DNA of 64,000 nucleotides from Laspinema palackyanum D2a (lineage in GTDB: Bacteria > Cyanobacteriota > Cyanobacteriia > Cyanobacteriales > Laspinemataceae). The position numbers were made by a program, and so were the translations under genes. The DNA lies in assembly GCA_025370845.1 (NCBI GenBank), contig JAMXFF010000014.1, positions 78,082-142,081 of the forward strand, written 5' to 3'. This document shows, one piece after another, positions 24,917-33,806 of this stretch (position 1 is its first letter; each line of letters starts with the position of its first letter). The notes under the pieces are model-generated. The model searched no databases. It was not told where the DNA came from and saw only the letters and a program-made list of their open reading frames with translations.

Positions 24917-25510
24917 GTGTCAATAGAACCAAGCGGCGATCGCGCTAAACCTCAAACTGAAATCCAAGATAGAGAAGTCCGGGAATTTCGGATTTCTCCC
25001 CTGATTCGAGTCACCCTCTTGAGCTTATATATTGCCCTGACGGTGCCGTTACCATTTTTGTCTAAAGCAACTGGGGCCCCGATTTCTCCGGGAGTGCTGT
25101 GGGTGGGATTGGCAATGGGGGCGGTGGCTGTGTATGGGGCGCTCAGTGAACGGGCGATCGCCAATGCTGAAGGCATACAAGTCACCTATCCCCAGTGGGT
25201 TCCCCGGGGCCTCCGTAAGGGCTGGATATTGCCCTGGAATGAGGTAGCGGCGCTCAAACCGCGCACCACCGGACAGGGGGGGCTAGTGTACTATTTTGTC
25301 AGTAAATCCGGCCAAGGGTATCTGCTACCGATGCGGGTGGTCGGGTTTTCTGAGTTGGTCAAAATTGTGGAAGCCAAAACGGGGATTGATACCCGGGATG
25401 TGCGTCCATTAGCCCAACCTTGGATGTATTTTATTTTGCTGGGATTTACCCTGCTGTTGCTGTTGATTGATGCTTGGACGATCGCCACGGCCCTGACCCT
25501 TGGTCATTAA
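24917..25510 (+). CDS. membrane protein with PH-like loop
   Basis: 197 residues from the GTG at 24917; an open frame extends upstream to 24722, but that part overlaps the previous gene and is not protein-like. Two N-terminal helices (VTLLSLYIALTVPLPFL, VLWVGLAMGAVAVYGAL) precede a soluble beta-rich segment (GIQVTYPQWVPRGLRKGWIL, then PWNEVAALKPR) resembling bacterial PH domains. A last helix (FILLGFTLLLLLIDAW) closes the protein. Function unknown; perhaps co-transcribed with the preceding four-helix protein and the ABC ATPase gene that follows. Confidence 0.72.
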   Translation: MSIEPSGDRAKPQTEIQDREVREFRISPLIRVTLLSLYIALTVPLPFLSKATGAPISPGVLWVGLAMGAVAVYGALSERAIANAEGIQVTYPQWVPRGLRKGWILPWNEVAALKPRTTGQGGLVYYFVSKSGQGYLLPMRVVGFSELVKIVEAKTGIDTRDVRPLAQPWMYFILLGFTLLLLLIDAWTIATALTLGH

Positions 25511-25605
25511 AGGGCGGGCCAGTTTCAGTGATGTCTAACCGGGACAAGCGGCATGGAGATAGACTGGAACCGATGGATTGTTCAGATTAACAAGATTAAA
25601 AACCC

Positions 25606-26373
25606 TTGCCAATAGAACAAAATGCTCAACTGCGGCTGGATCGGGTCAGCCTGAACGCAGCGATCGCAGGGGCGAGGATGGAAAAACCCATCCTGAATGA
25701 GATTTGTTTTGACGTTTACCCAGGCGATCGCCTTGCCATTGTGGGTCCCTCTGGCGGGGGGAAAACCTCCCTATTAAGACTGATTGCTCGACTCATCGAC
25801 CCCAGCCGTGGCACGATCTATCTGGATGGACAAGATTACCGCAAAATCCCGGTATTGGAACTGCGTCAGCAAGTGACCCTAGTTTTGCAAGAGTCAAAAC
25901 TGTTAGGCATGACCGTCCAAGGGGCGATCGCCTATCCCCTGAAACTGCGTGGAATGAAATCCCCCCAGATTCAGGAGAGAGTCTCGACTTGGATGGATCG
26001 CCTACACCTACCTACCGAATGGCTGGAGCGAACAGAAATGCAGCTATCGGCAGGACAACGGCAGCTTGTGGCCTTATGCCGCGCCTTAGTCATTGAACCC
26101 AAGATTTTGTTACTAGATGAACCGACCTCCGCCTTAGACGTGGGTCGCGCTGAGCACCTCCTACAAGTTTTAGCTGAAGTGGCCCTGAACACGGAGACGA
26201 CTCTGATTATGGTCAATCACCAACTCGACCTCGCCCAGCAGTTTTGCAACCGCTTATTGTATTTGCACAAAGGCACCCTTTTGGAGGACCTGCCCGAGGA
26301 GCAGATTGACTCGGCAAAGTTGCGATCGGCGATCGTCCAAGCGGAAGCAGAGGCTGCCTCGGAATGGGAATGA
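25606..26373 (+). CDS. ABC transporter ATP-binding protein (FetA/YbbL-like)
   Basis: 255 residues from a TTG start, with an ATG at 25680 as alternative. Walker A GPSGGGKTS, Q-loop VLQESKL, signature LSAGQRQ, Walker B ILLLDEPTS and H-loop MVNHQLD are all intact. The short length, with no substrate or TOBE domain, resembles the ATPase of FetAB-type metal exporters. The expected FetB permease is not beside it: the next gene is a convergent response regulator and the upstream genes encode unrelated small membrane proteins. It must therefore work with a permease elsewhere, or with the preceding membrane protein. No good ribosome-binding site is visible. Confidence 0.85.
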   Translation: MPIEQNAQLRLDRVSLNAAIAGARMEKPILNEICFDVYPGDRLAIVGPSGGGKTSLLRLIARLIDPSRGTIYLDGQDYRKIPVLELRQQVTLVLQESKLLGMTVQGAIAYPLKLRGMKSPQIQERVSTWMDRLHLPTEWLERTEMQLSAGQRQLVALCRALVIEPKILLLDEPTSALDVGRAEHLLQVLAEVALNTETTLIMVNHQLDLAQQFCNRLLYLHKGTLLEDLPEEQIDSAKLRSAIVQAEAEAASEWE

Positions 26374-26415
26374 GTTGAGGGAATTGACCTTGGACCTTTT
26401 AGGAGTCAAGGGAGT

Positions 26416-27198
26416 CTAGCCCCGAGAGAGTGGAACCGCGCCGACTGGAGTTAATTGACGCATCAGGGTTTTTTTCCCCATCGTTTGTTCCGGTTGCTGG
26501 GGGGGAGTCGCGTTGAGTATTTCCGTATTCAAGCGATAGCCCACATTGCGGACCGTTTGAATCAGGCTAGGTTGTCGGGGGTCAGTTTCGATTTTTTTCC
26601 GCAGGGAGAGAACATGAGTGTCAATCGTGCGGGGATTATCAATGGCATCCGGCCAAGCTCGGCGCAGCAGTTCCGGACGGCTCATGGGCAGGCCCCCAGC
26701 TTGAGCGAGGACGTACAGCAGACTAAATTCCTGGGGCGTAAGTTCGATCGCGTCCTCTTGATATCGAACCCGGCGCTGGACTAAATCAATTTGCAGGTCG
26801 CCATAGTCTAAGCTGGCCGGTGGTGTCATTCGGCGATGACGTCGGACCAGGGATTCGACTCGGGCGAGAAATTCCTGCATCCCGAAGGGTTTTTTCAGGT
26901 AGTCATCGGCTCCTGATTTCAAGCCTTCTACAATATCGGATTCGGTATTGCGAGCGGATAAAATTAAAATCAACGTTTCTTGCTGCTGGTAGAGCCAGCG
27001 GCAAAATTCCAGACCATCGCCATCGGGTAATTCGTTGTCAAGGATGACTAGCGTTGGATGGCGATTATAGAAGATTTCTCGGGCATGACGGATGTCCGCT
27101 GATTGATAAACCCCATATCCTACTTGCTGTAGGTGCCACCCTAACAGCGATCGCAGATGAGGATTGCCTTCCACAATTAAAATGCAAACAGATCCCAC
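26416..27198 (-). CDS. OmpR/PhoB-family response regulator with altered acidic pocket
   Basis: 260 residues from a GTG start. The receiver domain has phosphoacceptor Asp in LVILDNELPDGDG and the conserved Lys in YLKKPFG. The usual N-terminal acidic pair is changed to Glu-Gly in LIVEGNPHLR, so metal binding may be weaker. The winged-helix effector domain is complete (IELTPQEFSLLYVLAQ, RTIDTHVLSLRKKIE, TVRNVGYRL). A C-terminal tail of ~30 residues (PPQQPEQTMGKK) extends past the normal family end. No kinase gene is adjacent. DNA targets unknown; role as a transcription factor is firm. Confidence 0.9.
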   Translation of the reverse strand: MGSVCILIVEGNPHLRSLLGWHLQQVGYGVYQSADIRHAREIFYNRHPTLVILDNELPDGDGLEFCRWLYQQQETLILILSARNTESDIVEGLKSGADDYLKKPFGMQEFLARVESLVRRHRRMTPPASLDYGDLQIDLVQRRVRYQEDAIELTPQEFSLLYVLAQAGGLPMSRPELLRRAWPDAIDNPRTIDTHVLSLRKKIETDPRQPSLIQTVRNVGYRLNTEILNATPPQQPEQTMGKKTLMRQLTPVGAVPLSRG

Positions 27199-27659
27199 AA
27201 CTGAGTTGTTTCCTTCACGTCGGTGGAATTTAGGTTACCAAACCTTTTGTCAGGGTTTTGTAACTTCCGCTACCCTGAGTCCCCCCCAAATGTTAAGGAA
27301 TTCCAAATAAAGTGATGCTTTAGGTAGAAATTCCCTCAACCGGGCGATCGCAATGCCACAATAGCCCGACCCTGAGAGAAAATGGCAGTAAAATAGGAGT
27401 AGGGCAGTGCGGAGGTGTCACCCCAGGCCAGTTTTCCTGAAGGCTCCCCATGAGAGCCAGAGGGTTCCCTCACCCAGGGCCCAGGCTCGGAGATGGTCTG
27501 AGCGTGAGGGTTCAGACCCGTTGAACACCTTCTTTATCCATCTGCATCCGGGAGGATCCCCCCCCAAGATTGGAACAAAAAGAAATGCTCCGGTTCAAGG
27601 AAAATAGACTGGGCTCACCCCATTAAGTGCTGACTTTTACACCATGCGAGGTTTTAATT
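27199..27659. other. 461-base gene-free region with GC-rich potential RNA structure
   Basis: This divergent spacer contains promoter DNA for the OmpR-type regulator on one side and the DUF6761-like gene on the other. Between 27410 and 27560 it is GC-rich with several short self-complementary strings (GGCTC/GAGCC, GAGGGTTCCCTC, GGGTTCAGACCC). A small non-coding RNA is possible. I could not match a known family: no 4.5S, RNase P, tmRNA or tRNA motifs. Confidence 0.35.
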
Positions 27660-27911
27660 ATGCTTCAAGATACTGCAACCATTCGCCATTATCAAAAACT
27701 CACCGACTCCTTGGTAGATATGTGGAATCGGGGATATCGCTTGGATGATCTGCGCCTTTATTTAGAGGGGTATATTGCCGCTATGCGACAAACCAATACC
27801 ATCGAAGCGTTTCATATCCACAGGTTTGAGGAAGAGGCGATTCGATTTCTCCATGATCCCTCTAATTTCGAGCTGGTCCCACAGCCCCAACCGGAAACGG
27901 GGTACTATTGA
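27660..27911 (+). CDS. conserved cyanobacterial small protein (DUF6761-like)
   Basis: 83 residues from the ATG at 27660, which has GAGG eight bases before it; the frame is open further upstream, but conservation-like sequence starts here. The core TDSLVDMWNRGYRLDDLRLY and LEGYIAAMRQTNTIEAFHIH is helical, with no signal peptide. This resembles the DUF6761 family, a cyanobacterial set of unknown function. Probably monocistronic, ending at the bidirectional terminator at 28044. Confidence 0.72.
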   Translation: MLQDTATIRHYQKLTDSLVDMWNRGYRLDDLRLYLEGYIAAMRQTNTIEAFHIHRFEEEAIRFLHDPSNFELVPQPQPETGYY

Positions 27912-28043
27912 CAAGGGCCTTGGGAATTTGACCTTTCATCGGGCAAGAGCAACCAGCATCATAGCGCGATCGCTATTGATGCTTGGGGGTCTTACTCTCA
28001 GTATTAATAAATTTTATTGGATTGATTTATGTCAGTTATCCAT

Positions 28044-28077
28044 TAAAAAGGGCTTGATGATCCAAGCCCTTTTTAAA
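28044..28077. terminator. bidirectional intrinsic terminator
   Basis: AAAAAGGGCTTG-ATGATC-CAAGCCCTTTTT is a 12-bp perfect stem flanked by A and T runs. It lies between the plus-strand DUF6761-like gene and the minus-strand grxD gene, so it can end transcription from both sides. Confidence 0.88.
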
Positions 28078-28127
28078 TTTAAAATTTAACCGTTTAACCC
28101 GACGGGTAAACCAGAGAATTGCTCCGA

Positions 28128-28457
28128 TTAGGAAGCCAGAGCGACTTCGACCATCTGTTGCAATTCACCACTTTGATAGAGTTCGATCAGAATATCCGAA
28201 CCCCCAACAAATTCACCATTAATATAGACTTGGGGAATCGTGGGCCAGTTGGAATAGTCTTTGATGCCCTGACGAATCTCATAATCGTCCAGAACGTTAA
28301 CCGTGTCGTAAGGAACGCCCAAAGTATTGAGAATCTGCACCACATTGTTGGAAAAACCACATTGGGGCATCAGTTTGGTCCCCTTCATGAAAACCGTAAT
28401 TTTGTTACGGTTTACGATATTGTCGAGTCGCTCTTTGAGTTCTGGAGTGATAGTCAT
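28128..28457 (-). CDS. grxD: monothiol glutaredoxin (Grx4 type)
   Basis: 109 residues. The CGFS active site (Cys33 in [11 protein letters not shown]), the glutathione-binding [16 protein letters not shown] motif and the FMKGTKLMP strand define the monothiol Grx4/GrxD class. These proteins bind a bridging 2Fe-2S cluster with glutathione and pass clusters on or regulate iron sensing. The gene lies ~110 bp downstream of bolA on the same strand, and Grx4 and BolA proteins form cluster-bridged heterodimers in many organisms. Confidence 0.95.
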   Translation of the reverse strand: MTITPELKERLDNIVNRNKITVFMKGTKLMPQCGFSNNVVQILNTLGVPYDTVNVLDDYEIRQGIKDYSNWPTIPQVYINGEFVGGSDILIELYQSGELQQMVEVALAS

Positions 28458-28565
28458 GATGGGTGTTCGTTAAGGTAAAAGATGGATTGTTACTGTGCAA
28501 ATAAGGGATACCGGAGTACCCAGGGCGATCGCCTTCTTAATAGCGGGTGGGACGACCCAGCCTAG

Positions 28566-28829
28566 TTATGAGACGGCCCCAGAGACTTGACTCCAAGCCT
28601 CCGGAGTATAAGTCTTCATGGTTAGCGCATGGATCGCCTCTGTGGACATAGCCTCTTGTAGAGAACCATACACCAACTGATGTTGCCGCACTCGGGGTAG
28701 TCCTTCAAAGTGGGACGAAACGACGATGACCTGATAGTGATCTCGGGTGCCTGTCAAATCTTCAACCGTCACCTGAGCGTCCGCCAATTGTGCCTCGATC
28801 ATTGCCTTTACCTGATCCGGGCTAACCAT
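28566..28829 (-). CDS. bolA: BolA family protein
   Basis: 87 residues. The BolA fold is shown by [34 protein letters not shown] and [16 protein letters not shown]. The conserved His in RVRQHQLVY and the RDHY loop provide likely cluster ligands when paired with Grx4. It is transcribed before grxD on the minus strand, the classical gene pair for iron-sulfur cluster handling. The start ATG at 28829 is preceded by AGGAGTAAGA. Confidence 0.93.
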   Translation of the reverse strand: MVSPDQVKAMIEAQLADAQVTVEDLTGTRDHYQVIVVSSHFEGLPRVRQHQLVYGSLQEAMSTEAIHALTMKTYTPEAWSQVSGAVS

Positions 28830-29080
28830 TCTTACTCCTGTTCCTCTTTATCTATCTTAATAGTCTAATTTAATTGTAGAAGGGAGAACATCCAGGCTCA
28901 AGGGTCAAACCAGGGCCTAGATTCACTCAAAGCTTCTAAAACATCAGTACAGCATGACAGACAAGGCCCAATCAAGGGGAGTTTTTACCCATTCTTGGCT
29001 GCATTCTTAGCAGAAATAGGGGTGAAACAACCCAGGCTGTCTGACCAATTCTGTACCGGCATCCTCAGCAATCTCGCCGG

Positions 29081-30262
29081 TTACCGAACCCCCGAAGAAC
29101 TTTGGCGTCCTCCCGGAAAGGGCGAATCCACAAAACCCAACTCCCACAATTGCTCGTAGGCTTTTTTCCCCAACTCTCGCGTGGGTTGCTGGGACTGGAT
29201 AATCTGAATCAACAAAGGCACTGCCAATGCCGGTTGATTCTGCACTCGATGCACTAGGGCCAGTTCGTAGGTTGCCAAATCACGCATTTCAGCAGTTTCC
29301 GCAGCCCGGTTCCGATGGGTTTCCGCCGTGGCGTTATCAATGCCCGCAAAACTGGTAAAAAGCTGCTGATAGAAATTAGAAAGCTGATTAAAAATCTCCC
29401 GAGAACGTTGCAACTTGCTCACCGCTTGTTCATACTGTTCCGCACTGGCAGATTGCCGAGCTTCTTCCATCAACCCATTTGCCGCCTGTATGTTTAAGAG
29501 ACCCGTCTGTTGGGCTGGGGTGCTGGGTTCTTCCGGGGAGACTTCAGGGGCGGCATCCGCGTCGGCAGCGATCGGTTCCTGGACGATTTCCACAAAGCCA
29601 ATGTCACTTAATAACTGATACGCTTGGCGACCGAGTTCTCGGGTGGGCTGTTGAGACCCCACAATCTGAATCAGTAAGGGGACCGCGAGATCCGCTTGAT
29701 TTTGGGCGCTATGAACCACCGCCAACTCGTAACTCGCCTCGTCCCGCATTTGGGCGGTTTCTGCCGCCAGGGTGCGATGACTGTTGGCAATGCGGTTATC
29801 AATCCCGGTAAAGCTGGTGTAAAGCTGTTGGTGGAAATTGGAAAGTTGATTAAAAATCTCTCGGGACTGTTGCAGCTTGCTTACCGCTGGTTCGTACTGT
29901 TGAGCCGCAGCAGATTCTTTGGCTTCTTGGACTAAACGTTGCCCCGCTTCCATACTCAGTAAGGTGCTATCGGCAGCGAGTCGGCGCAAATCCTCCGGAT
30001 CTGACGGTGGGGTAACCGCCTCCGGTTGGGGAATGGATTGCGGCGTTGGCTGCGATGGGGATGTGGCCCCCCGCTCCGTTGGGGTTGGCAGGGTTAGGGG
30101 TTCGTTTGGCTGACCGGAGGGCTGTAATCCATCTAATCCATCGGGTTGGGACTGTTCTTGCGCCCGAATGGGTAGGGGAGACAACAGGGTGAATCCTGCG
30201 ATCAGGGTTACAGACAATAAACCCGCAAAACCGCGCGGGGGAACTTTTACAGCAGATCCCAT
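29081..30262 (-). CDS. exported protein with two internal TPR-like repeats
   Basis: 393 residues from the ATG at 30262, preceded by AAAGG; an open frame begins 20 codons earlier but lacks a site. A signal peptide (GFAGLLSVTLIAGFTLLSPL...IRAQ) is followed by a Pro/Thr/Ser-rich linker. Then come two copies of a ~115-residue helical unit, around residues 110-215 and 255-365. Both copies contain YE(P/Q)AVSKLQ(Q/R)SREIFNQLSN and QPTRELG(R/K)(Q/K)AY. The units are likely TPR-like. The family is not recognised. The duplication is recent enough that the DNA of the two copies is alignable. Single gene; probably periplasmic. Confidence 0.75.
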   Translation of the reverse strand: MGSAVKVPPRGFAGLLSVTLIAGFTLLSPLPIRAQEQSQPDGLDGLQPSGQPNEPLTLPTPTERGATSPSQPTPQSIPQPEAVTPPSDPEDLRRLAADSTLLSMEAGQRLVQEAKESAAAQQYEPAVSKLQQSREIFNQLSNFHQQLYTSFTGIDNRIANSHRTLAAETAQMRDEASYELAVVHSAQNQADLAVPLLIQIVGSQQPTRELGRQAYQLLSDIGFVEIVQEPIAADADAAPEVSPEEPSTPAQQTGLLNIQAANGLMEEARQSASAEQYEQAVSKLQRSREIFNQLSNFYQQLFTSFAGIDNATAETHRNRAAETAEMRDLATYELALVHRVQNQPALAVPLLIQIIQSQQPTRELGKKAYEQLWELGFVDSPFPGGRQSSSGVR

Positions 30263-30796
30263 AAAGTACCTTTGTGTGTGGGGAGAACACCAGAGCGATA
30301 AAAACTTTAGGTATCTTAACATTGCAATGTCCCGGGTTGTGGAGGAAACTGGAAATGGGAATAATCTCAGGGACGATTGTCCTCAGTTAAGGTTAAAAAC
30401 CGGGTTTCTGCAACAGATTAGTTTCTCTTATGCAGAGATTTTGTCAAACAACTCGGTTTCTTGTCCCTGGAATCTAAAACGGTGGGATCTAAAACGGTAC
30501 TGACGTCCTAGGCCCAGTCAAGTCGAGGGCCCAAGAGTGGCTGGGGGAAACCCAAGGCCCTGGTGGCTCGATTGAACCTATTTTACTCATTCAGCCTTTC
30601 CTCTCCCAGTCGGTACACATTTTCCGGCAGTTGGACCGATCGCCCCCATTCTCGTTATCCGCAATTCCAAATTACGGACAGCGCTGTACATGAGCGATCG
30701 CCTAACGCCCCCCACTGGCAATCTTACTGATTTATCCGTTAGCTAAACGAATAAAACCCATTAGCGAATAGATAAATCAGCGAAGGAATACATCCA
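30263..30796. promoter_or_regulatory. gene-free leader ahead of the protease gene, with large start-proximal hairpin
   Basis: This stretch holds no convincing gene. At 30727-30780, CTGATTTATC and GATAAATCAG form a 10-bp outer stem around TTAGCTAA/TTAGC elements, ending 16 bases before the protease ATG and just before AAGGA. AAAACCGGGTTTCTG near 30396 is a member of the dispersed AGAAACCGGGTTTCT palindrome family. CTGAGGGACGATTGTCCTCAG at about 30367 is a further short palindrome. Confidence 0.5.
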
Positions 30797-32965
30797 ATGA
30801 CTGGTCCCGTTTATCGGTCAGATGCCTCTCAATCCCATCCCGTCGGAATCGGCGTATCCGATCAAAGTCTCGGAATTCTCCTGCAACGAGGCGGTGAAGA
30901 ATTACTCCTCTTAAAACTCAGCGATCGCTTTACCGTCCGCCCCCTCGAACCCAATACCCCAAAAGATTGGTTCAGCCAAATTCCGGCCACCCATAAACAA
31001 CAACTCCCCAACACCCAGTTAGAAGAATTTATCGTAGACGAGGCAGGCGACCTCGAAACGCTCATGACAAAGGTGCGAAGCTTGCCGGAAGTGGCCTTTG
31101 TTAGTCATGTCTATACGGTGGATAATAATCCGCAAATGCGGGTTTACCTCACCGATGAGGTCACCATTCAATTTGCTGAAACAGTAGACGAAACCCAACG
31201 ACAGGCGATCGCCGATGCCGTACAACTAGACCTCGATAAACCCGTTTACGGCATCCCCAACACCTTTATTAGTTATCTTCGGCGGACTGCTACAGAAAAT
31301 CCCATCAAAATCGCCAACCGGCTGATGCGAAAATCCGAGGTTCTCACCGCCGAACCCAACATCGTCATCACCACCCAAAACCATTATCTGCCGCGATCGC
31401 CGTTGTATCCGAAACAATGGTATTTACAGAATAAAGGAGGCCGCGACCTCGCCCCGGGTTCCCATATTGAAGCGGAAAAAGCCTGGGATATTACCCGAGG
31501 CATCCGGTCCGTGGTAGTCGCCATCACCGATGATGCGATCGACCTCAATCACCCGGATTTCCAAGGTCCCGGTAAAATCGTCGCCCCCAGAGACTTTAAA
31601 CGCAAAAACTTTTTACCCCTCCCGGAAGGAGAGTCCGACAACCACGGGACCGCCTGTGCCGGAGTCGCCGTTGCCGAAGAAAATGGCGTTGGTATTGTCG
31701 GGGTGGCTCCCGGTTGTGCCCTGATGCCGATCCGGACTACGGGCTATCTGGATGACGAGTCCATCGAGCAAGTCTTTGATTGGGCCATGACCAAAGGAGC
31801 CTCAGTCATTTCCTGTAGTTGGGGGGCTTCTGCGGTCTATTTTCCCCTCTCTTTGCGTCAACGGGCCGCCATTACCCGAGCCGCCACGGAAGGACGCAAT
31901 GGCAAGGGTTGTGTGATTGTCTTTGCCGCAGGCAATGCCAACCGTCCCACCAGTGGCACGGTGAACGAGAGTGGTTGGCCGAATAACCTGCTTAAGGGGT
32001 CGGTCAAGTGGCTGAGTGGGTTTGCGGTCCATCCTGATGTGATTCCCGTATCTGCTTGCACCAGTCTGGCTAAAAAGGCTGCCTATAGTAACTGGGGTCC
32101 CTCTATTTCCGTCTGTGCTCCGAGCAATAATGCACCCCCGGGAATGTGGATTCAAGAAATGGGTGCGGTGAATACGCCTCCAGAGATTAAAGGGTATTTA
32201 ACCGGGTTGGGCGTTTTCACGACCGATCGCACAGGGTCTCACGGTTACGATTCCGGAGATTATACGGGCTTTTTCGGTGGGACCTCCAGTGCTTGTCCTG
32301 TGGTGGCAGGGGTGGCTGCATTGGTCCTCTCGGTTAATCCACACTTGACTGCTGGTCAGGTTAAGCAAATTTTGGAGCAAAGTGCGGATAAGATTATCGA
32401 CCCGGATATCGATATTCAACTGGGCAATCGCTTTGGCACTTACGATAGTAAGGGTCATTCTCAATGGTTTGGCTACGGGAAGGTGAATGCTTATAATGCG
32501 GTCCGGCGAGCGCAGCGGCTGTTGACGATGCCGATGCAGGTCACGCGCCAGATTAAAGGCCAGAACAGCCGTCAGCAGGCGATTCCCGATTTTCAAAGGA
32601 ATCAAGCCGGTTTATTTCCCTTGAATCTTTTTAGCAGCAGCGATCGCCCGGGATTAATCAGCGAAATTTCCATTGCCGACCCGAGTGCCGTTGCGGATAT
32701 CCGCGTCACGGTGGATATCCAACACAGCTATCTCGGGGACTTAGAAGTTTATTTAATTGCGCCGAACGGTTATACGGTGCAATTACAAAGCCGGACTTTG
32801 GGCAATCAAACTCGTTTGAATCGGACTTACTCCCTACAAACTACTCCCACCCTCCGTCAGTTCTGCAATCAGTCGGCTCAGGGGTCTTGGAAGTTGTGGG
32901 TCAGAGATTGTGTTCCTGGAGATACGGGGACCCTGAATAGCTGGGATTTGACTTTGGCAGTTTAA
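30797..32965 (+). CDS. subtilisin-like (S8) protease with C-terminal P domain, PrcA-like
   Basis: 722 residues. After a ~200-residue N-terminal region comes the S8 catalytic domain with Asp245 (AITDDAIDLNHPDF), His283 (DNHGTACAG), oxyanion Asn380 (FAAGNANRP) and Ser497 (GGTSSACPVVAG). All four key residues are present. Residues ~615-722 form a P/homoB domain (TVDIQHSYLGDLEVYLIAPN, GSWKLWVRD). This matches the calcium-dependent protease PrcA type of filamentous cyanobacteria. No classical signal peptide is seen. The gene precedes the two CAP-RTX genes but has its own leader. Confidence 0.9.
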   Translation: MTGPVYRSDASQSHPVGIGVSDQSLGILLQRGGEELLLLKLSDRFTVRPLEPNTPKDWFSQIPATHKQQLPNTQLEEFIVDEAGDLETLMTKVRSLPEVAFVSHVYTVDNNPQMRVYLTDEVTIQFAETVDETQRQAIADAVQLDLDKPVYGIPNTFISYLRRTATENPIKIANRLMRKSEVLTAEPNIVITTQNHYLPRSPLYPKQWYLQNKGGRDLAPGSHIEAEKAWDITRGIRSVVVAITDDAIDLNHPDFQGPGKIVAPRDFKRKNFLPLPEGESDNHGTACAGVAVAEENGVGIVGVAPGCALMPIRTTGYLDDESIEQVFDWAMTKGASVISCSWGASAVYFPLSLRQRAAITRAATEGRNGKGCVIVFAAGNANRPTSGTVNESGWPNNLLKGSVKWLSGFAVHPDVIPVSACTSLAKKAAYSNWGPSISVCAPSNNAPPGMWIQEMGAVNTPPEIKGYLTGLGVFTTDRTGSHGYDSGDYTGFFGGTSSACPVVAGVAALVLSVNPHLTAGQVKQILEQSADKIIDPDIDIQLGNRFGTYDSKGHSQWFGYGKVNAYNAVRRAQRLLTMPMQVTRQIKGQNSRQQAIPDFQRNQAGLFPLNLFSSSDRPGLISEISIADPSAVADIRVTVDIQHSYLGDLEVYLIAPNGYTVQLQSRTLGNQTRLNRTYSLQTTPTLRQFCNQSAQGSWKLWVRDCVPGDTGTLNSWDLTLAV

Positions 32966-33442
32966 TCTCTGTTGAATAAAAGAGCAAGGGGGAGAAGTGG
33001 CGTTTCGGGCTGATTCTCTCCCTTTTTCATGGGTGGGTGAACTTCCCCAGTCTGAAGTAGGGGCAAGTACCTGAACGGTACTGATCATCTCCAGTTATAT
33101 CCTCGACCAGGATACGGAAGTTTTAAGGGGGTTGAAAATGGCTCAGAGTGATTCCGGTTGAGGCGATCGCCCAGAAAATTCTCTCCCGGTCGGATTCTTT
33201 TAGCAATGATACCGTTGTTTAAGTGCGATGCGGTTAAACTCTGCTCACAACTTACAAACATCTTCCGGGAGTCTCTATTGCTTTTCTAGGCATGGCTTAA
33301 AGAATGGGTAATTGTGTATCACTTGTCTGTGATCACGATCGCTGATTTACGCGATCACCATCAATTTCATTTTGTAAATCACTAATGAATATAAACTGGA
33401 TTTGATAGTTCCCAGCTTTAACAAAGCTTTATATATTTACTA
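32966..33442. other. gene-free region between protease and CAP-RTX 1 promoter
   Basis: About 480 bases with no gene-like frame. It is AT-rich toward the promoter end, with GATCACGATCGCTGATTTACGCGATC strings at 33330-33360 that are partly palindromic. No terminator of standard form is clear after the protease gene. Confidence 0.4.
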
Positions 33443-33471
33443 TTGACACGCCTGATTTATTCACTTAAAGT
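33443..33471 (+). promoter_or_regulatory. sigma70-type promoter of CAP-RTX gene 1
   Basis: TTGACA (33443-33448), 17-bp spacer, TAAAGT (33466-33471). The spacer CGCCTGATTTATTCACT is conserved almost exactly in front of the second CAP-RTX gene, at 35365, which supports function. The predicted transcript has a ~330-base leader. Confidence 0.72.
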
Positions 33472-33559
33472 AGAAACAAGAGCTACAAAACCGCTCAAAA
33501 ACACAGGATTTTAGGGAAATGTTTACAGGCATGATAGTTCTCACCGCTCTAGCGTAAAA

Positions 33560-33793
33560 CTAGCGCACAATGATCGCAACAGTTCCAGCCCACCCGGTGA
33601 AAATGAACCCGTAAACCCCGTTGCCATAGAATTTTGGGTTGACATTCCGCACAGATTCCACCGACTCACTCGTTCCCCCCATGTCACTGGAGGAACGGGA
33701 GCGTTTAGCTTGACCATTTTTTTCCGAACCGACCGGGGTTAAGTTGGCAGATTCATTGCCACTCAACCGATCCAGGCGGCGGAGAGTGTACAC
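33560..33793 (-). CDS. possible small membrane protein antisense to the CAP-RTX 1 leader
   Basis: A minus-strand frame within the leader ends with a protein-like sequence: NVNPKFYGNGVYGFIFTGWA followed by GTVAIIVR, one hydrophobic helix after a polar, Ser/Arg-rich segment. Possible starts are GTG 33793 (77 aa) or ATG 33682 (40 aa); neither has a good ribosome-binding site. It is not a shadow of a coding region, because the opposite strand here is non-coding. I do not recognise it, and it may be chance. Confidence 0.28.
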   Translation of the reverse strand: MYTLRRLDRLSGNESANLTPVGSEKNGQAKRSRSSSDMGGTSESVESVRNVNPKFYGNGVYGFIFTGWAGTVAIIVR

Positions 33794-33806
33794 CAGGAGT
33801 AGATAG

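Noticed and set aside
27407-27607. 66-residue open frame upstream of the DUF6761-like gene
   Set aside because: Pro/Arg-rich composition with no start context; more likely non-coding GC-rich DNA.
29315-30113. Plus-strand frames opposite the duplicated TPR-like protein
   Set aside because: Shadows of the real minus-strand gene; the repeats explain their similarity to each other.
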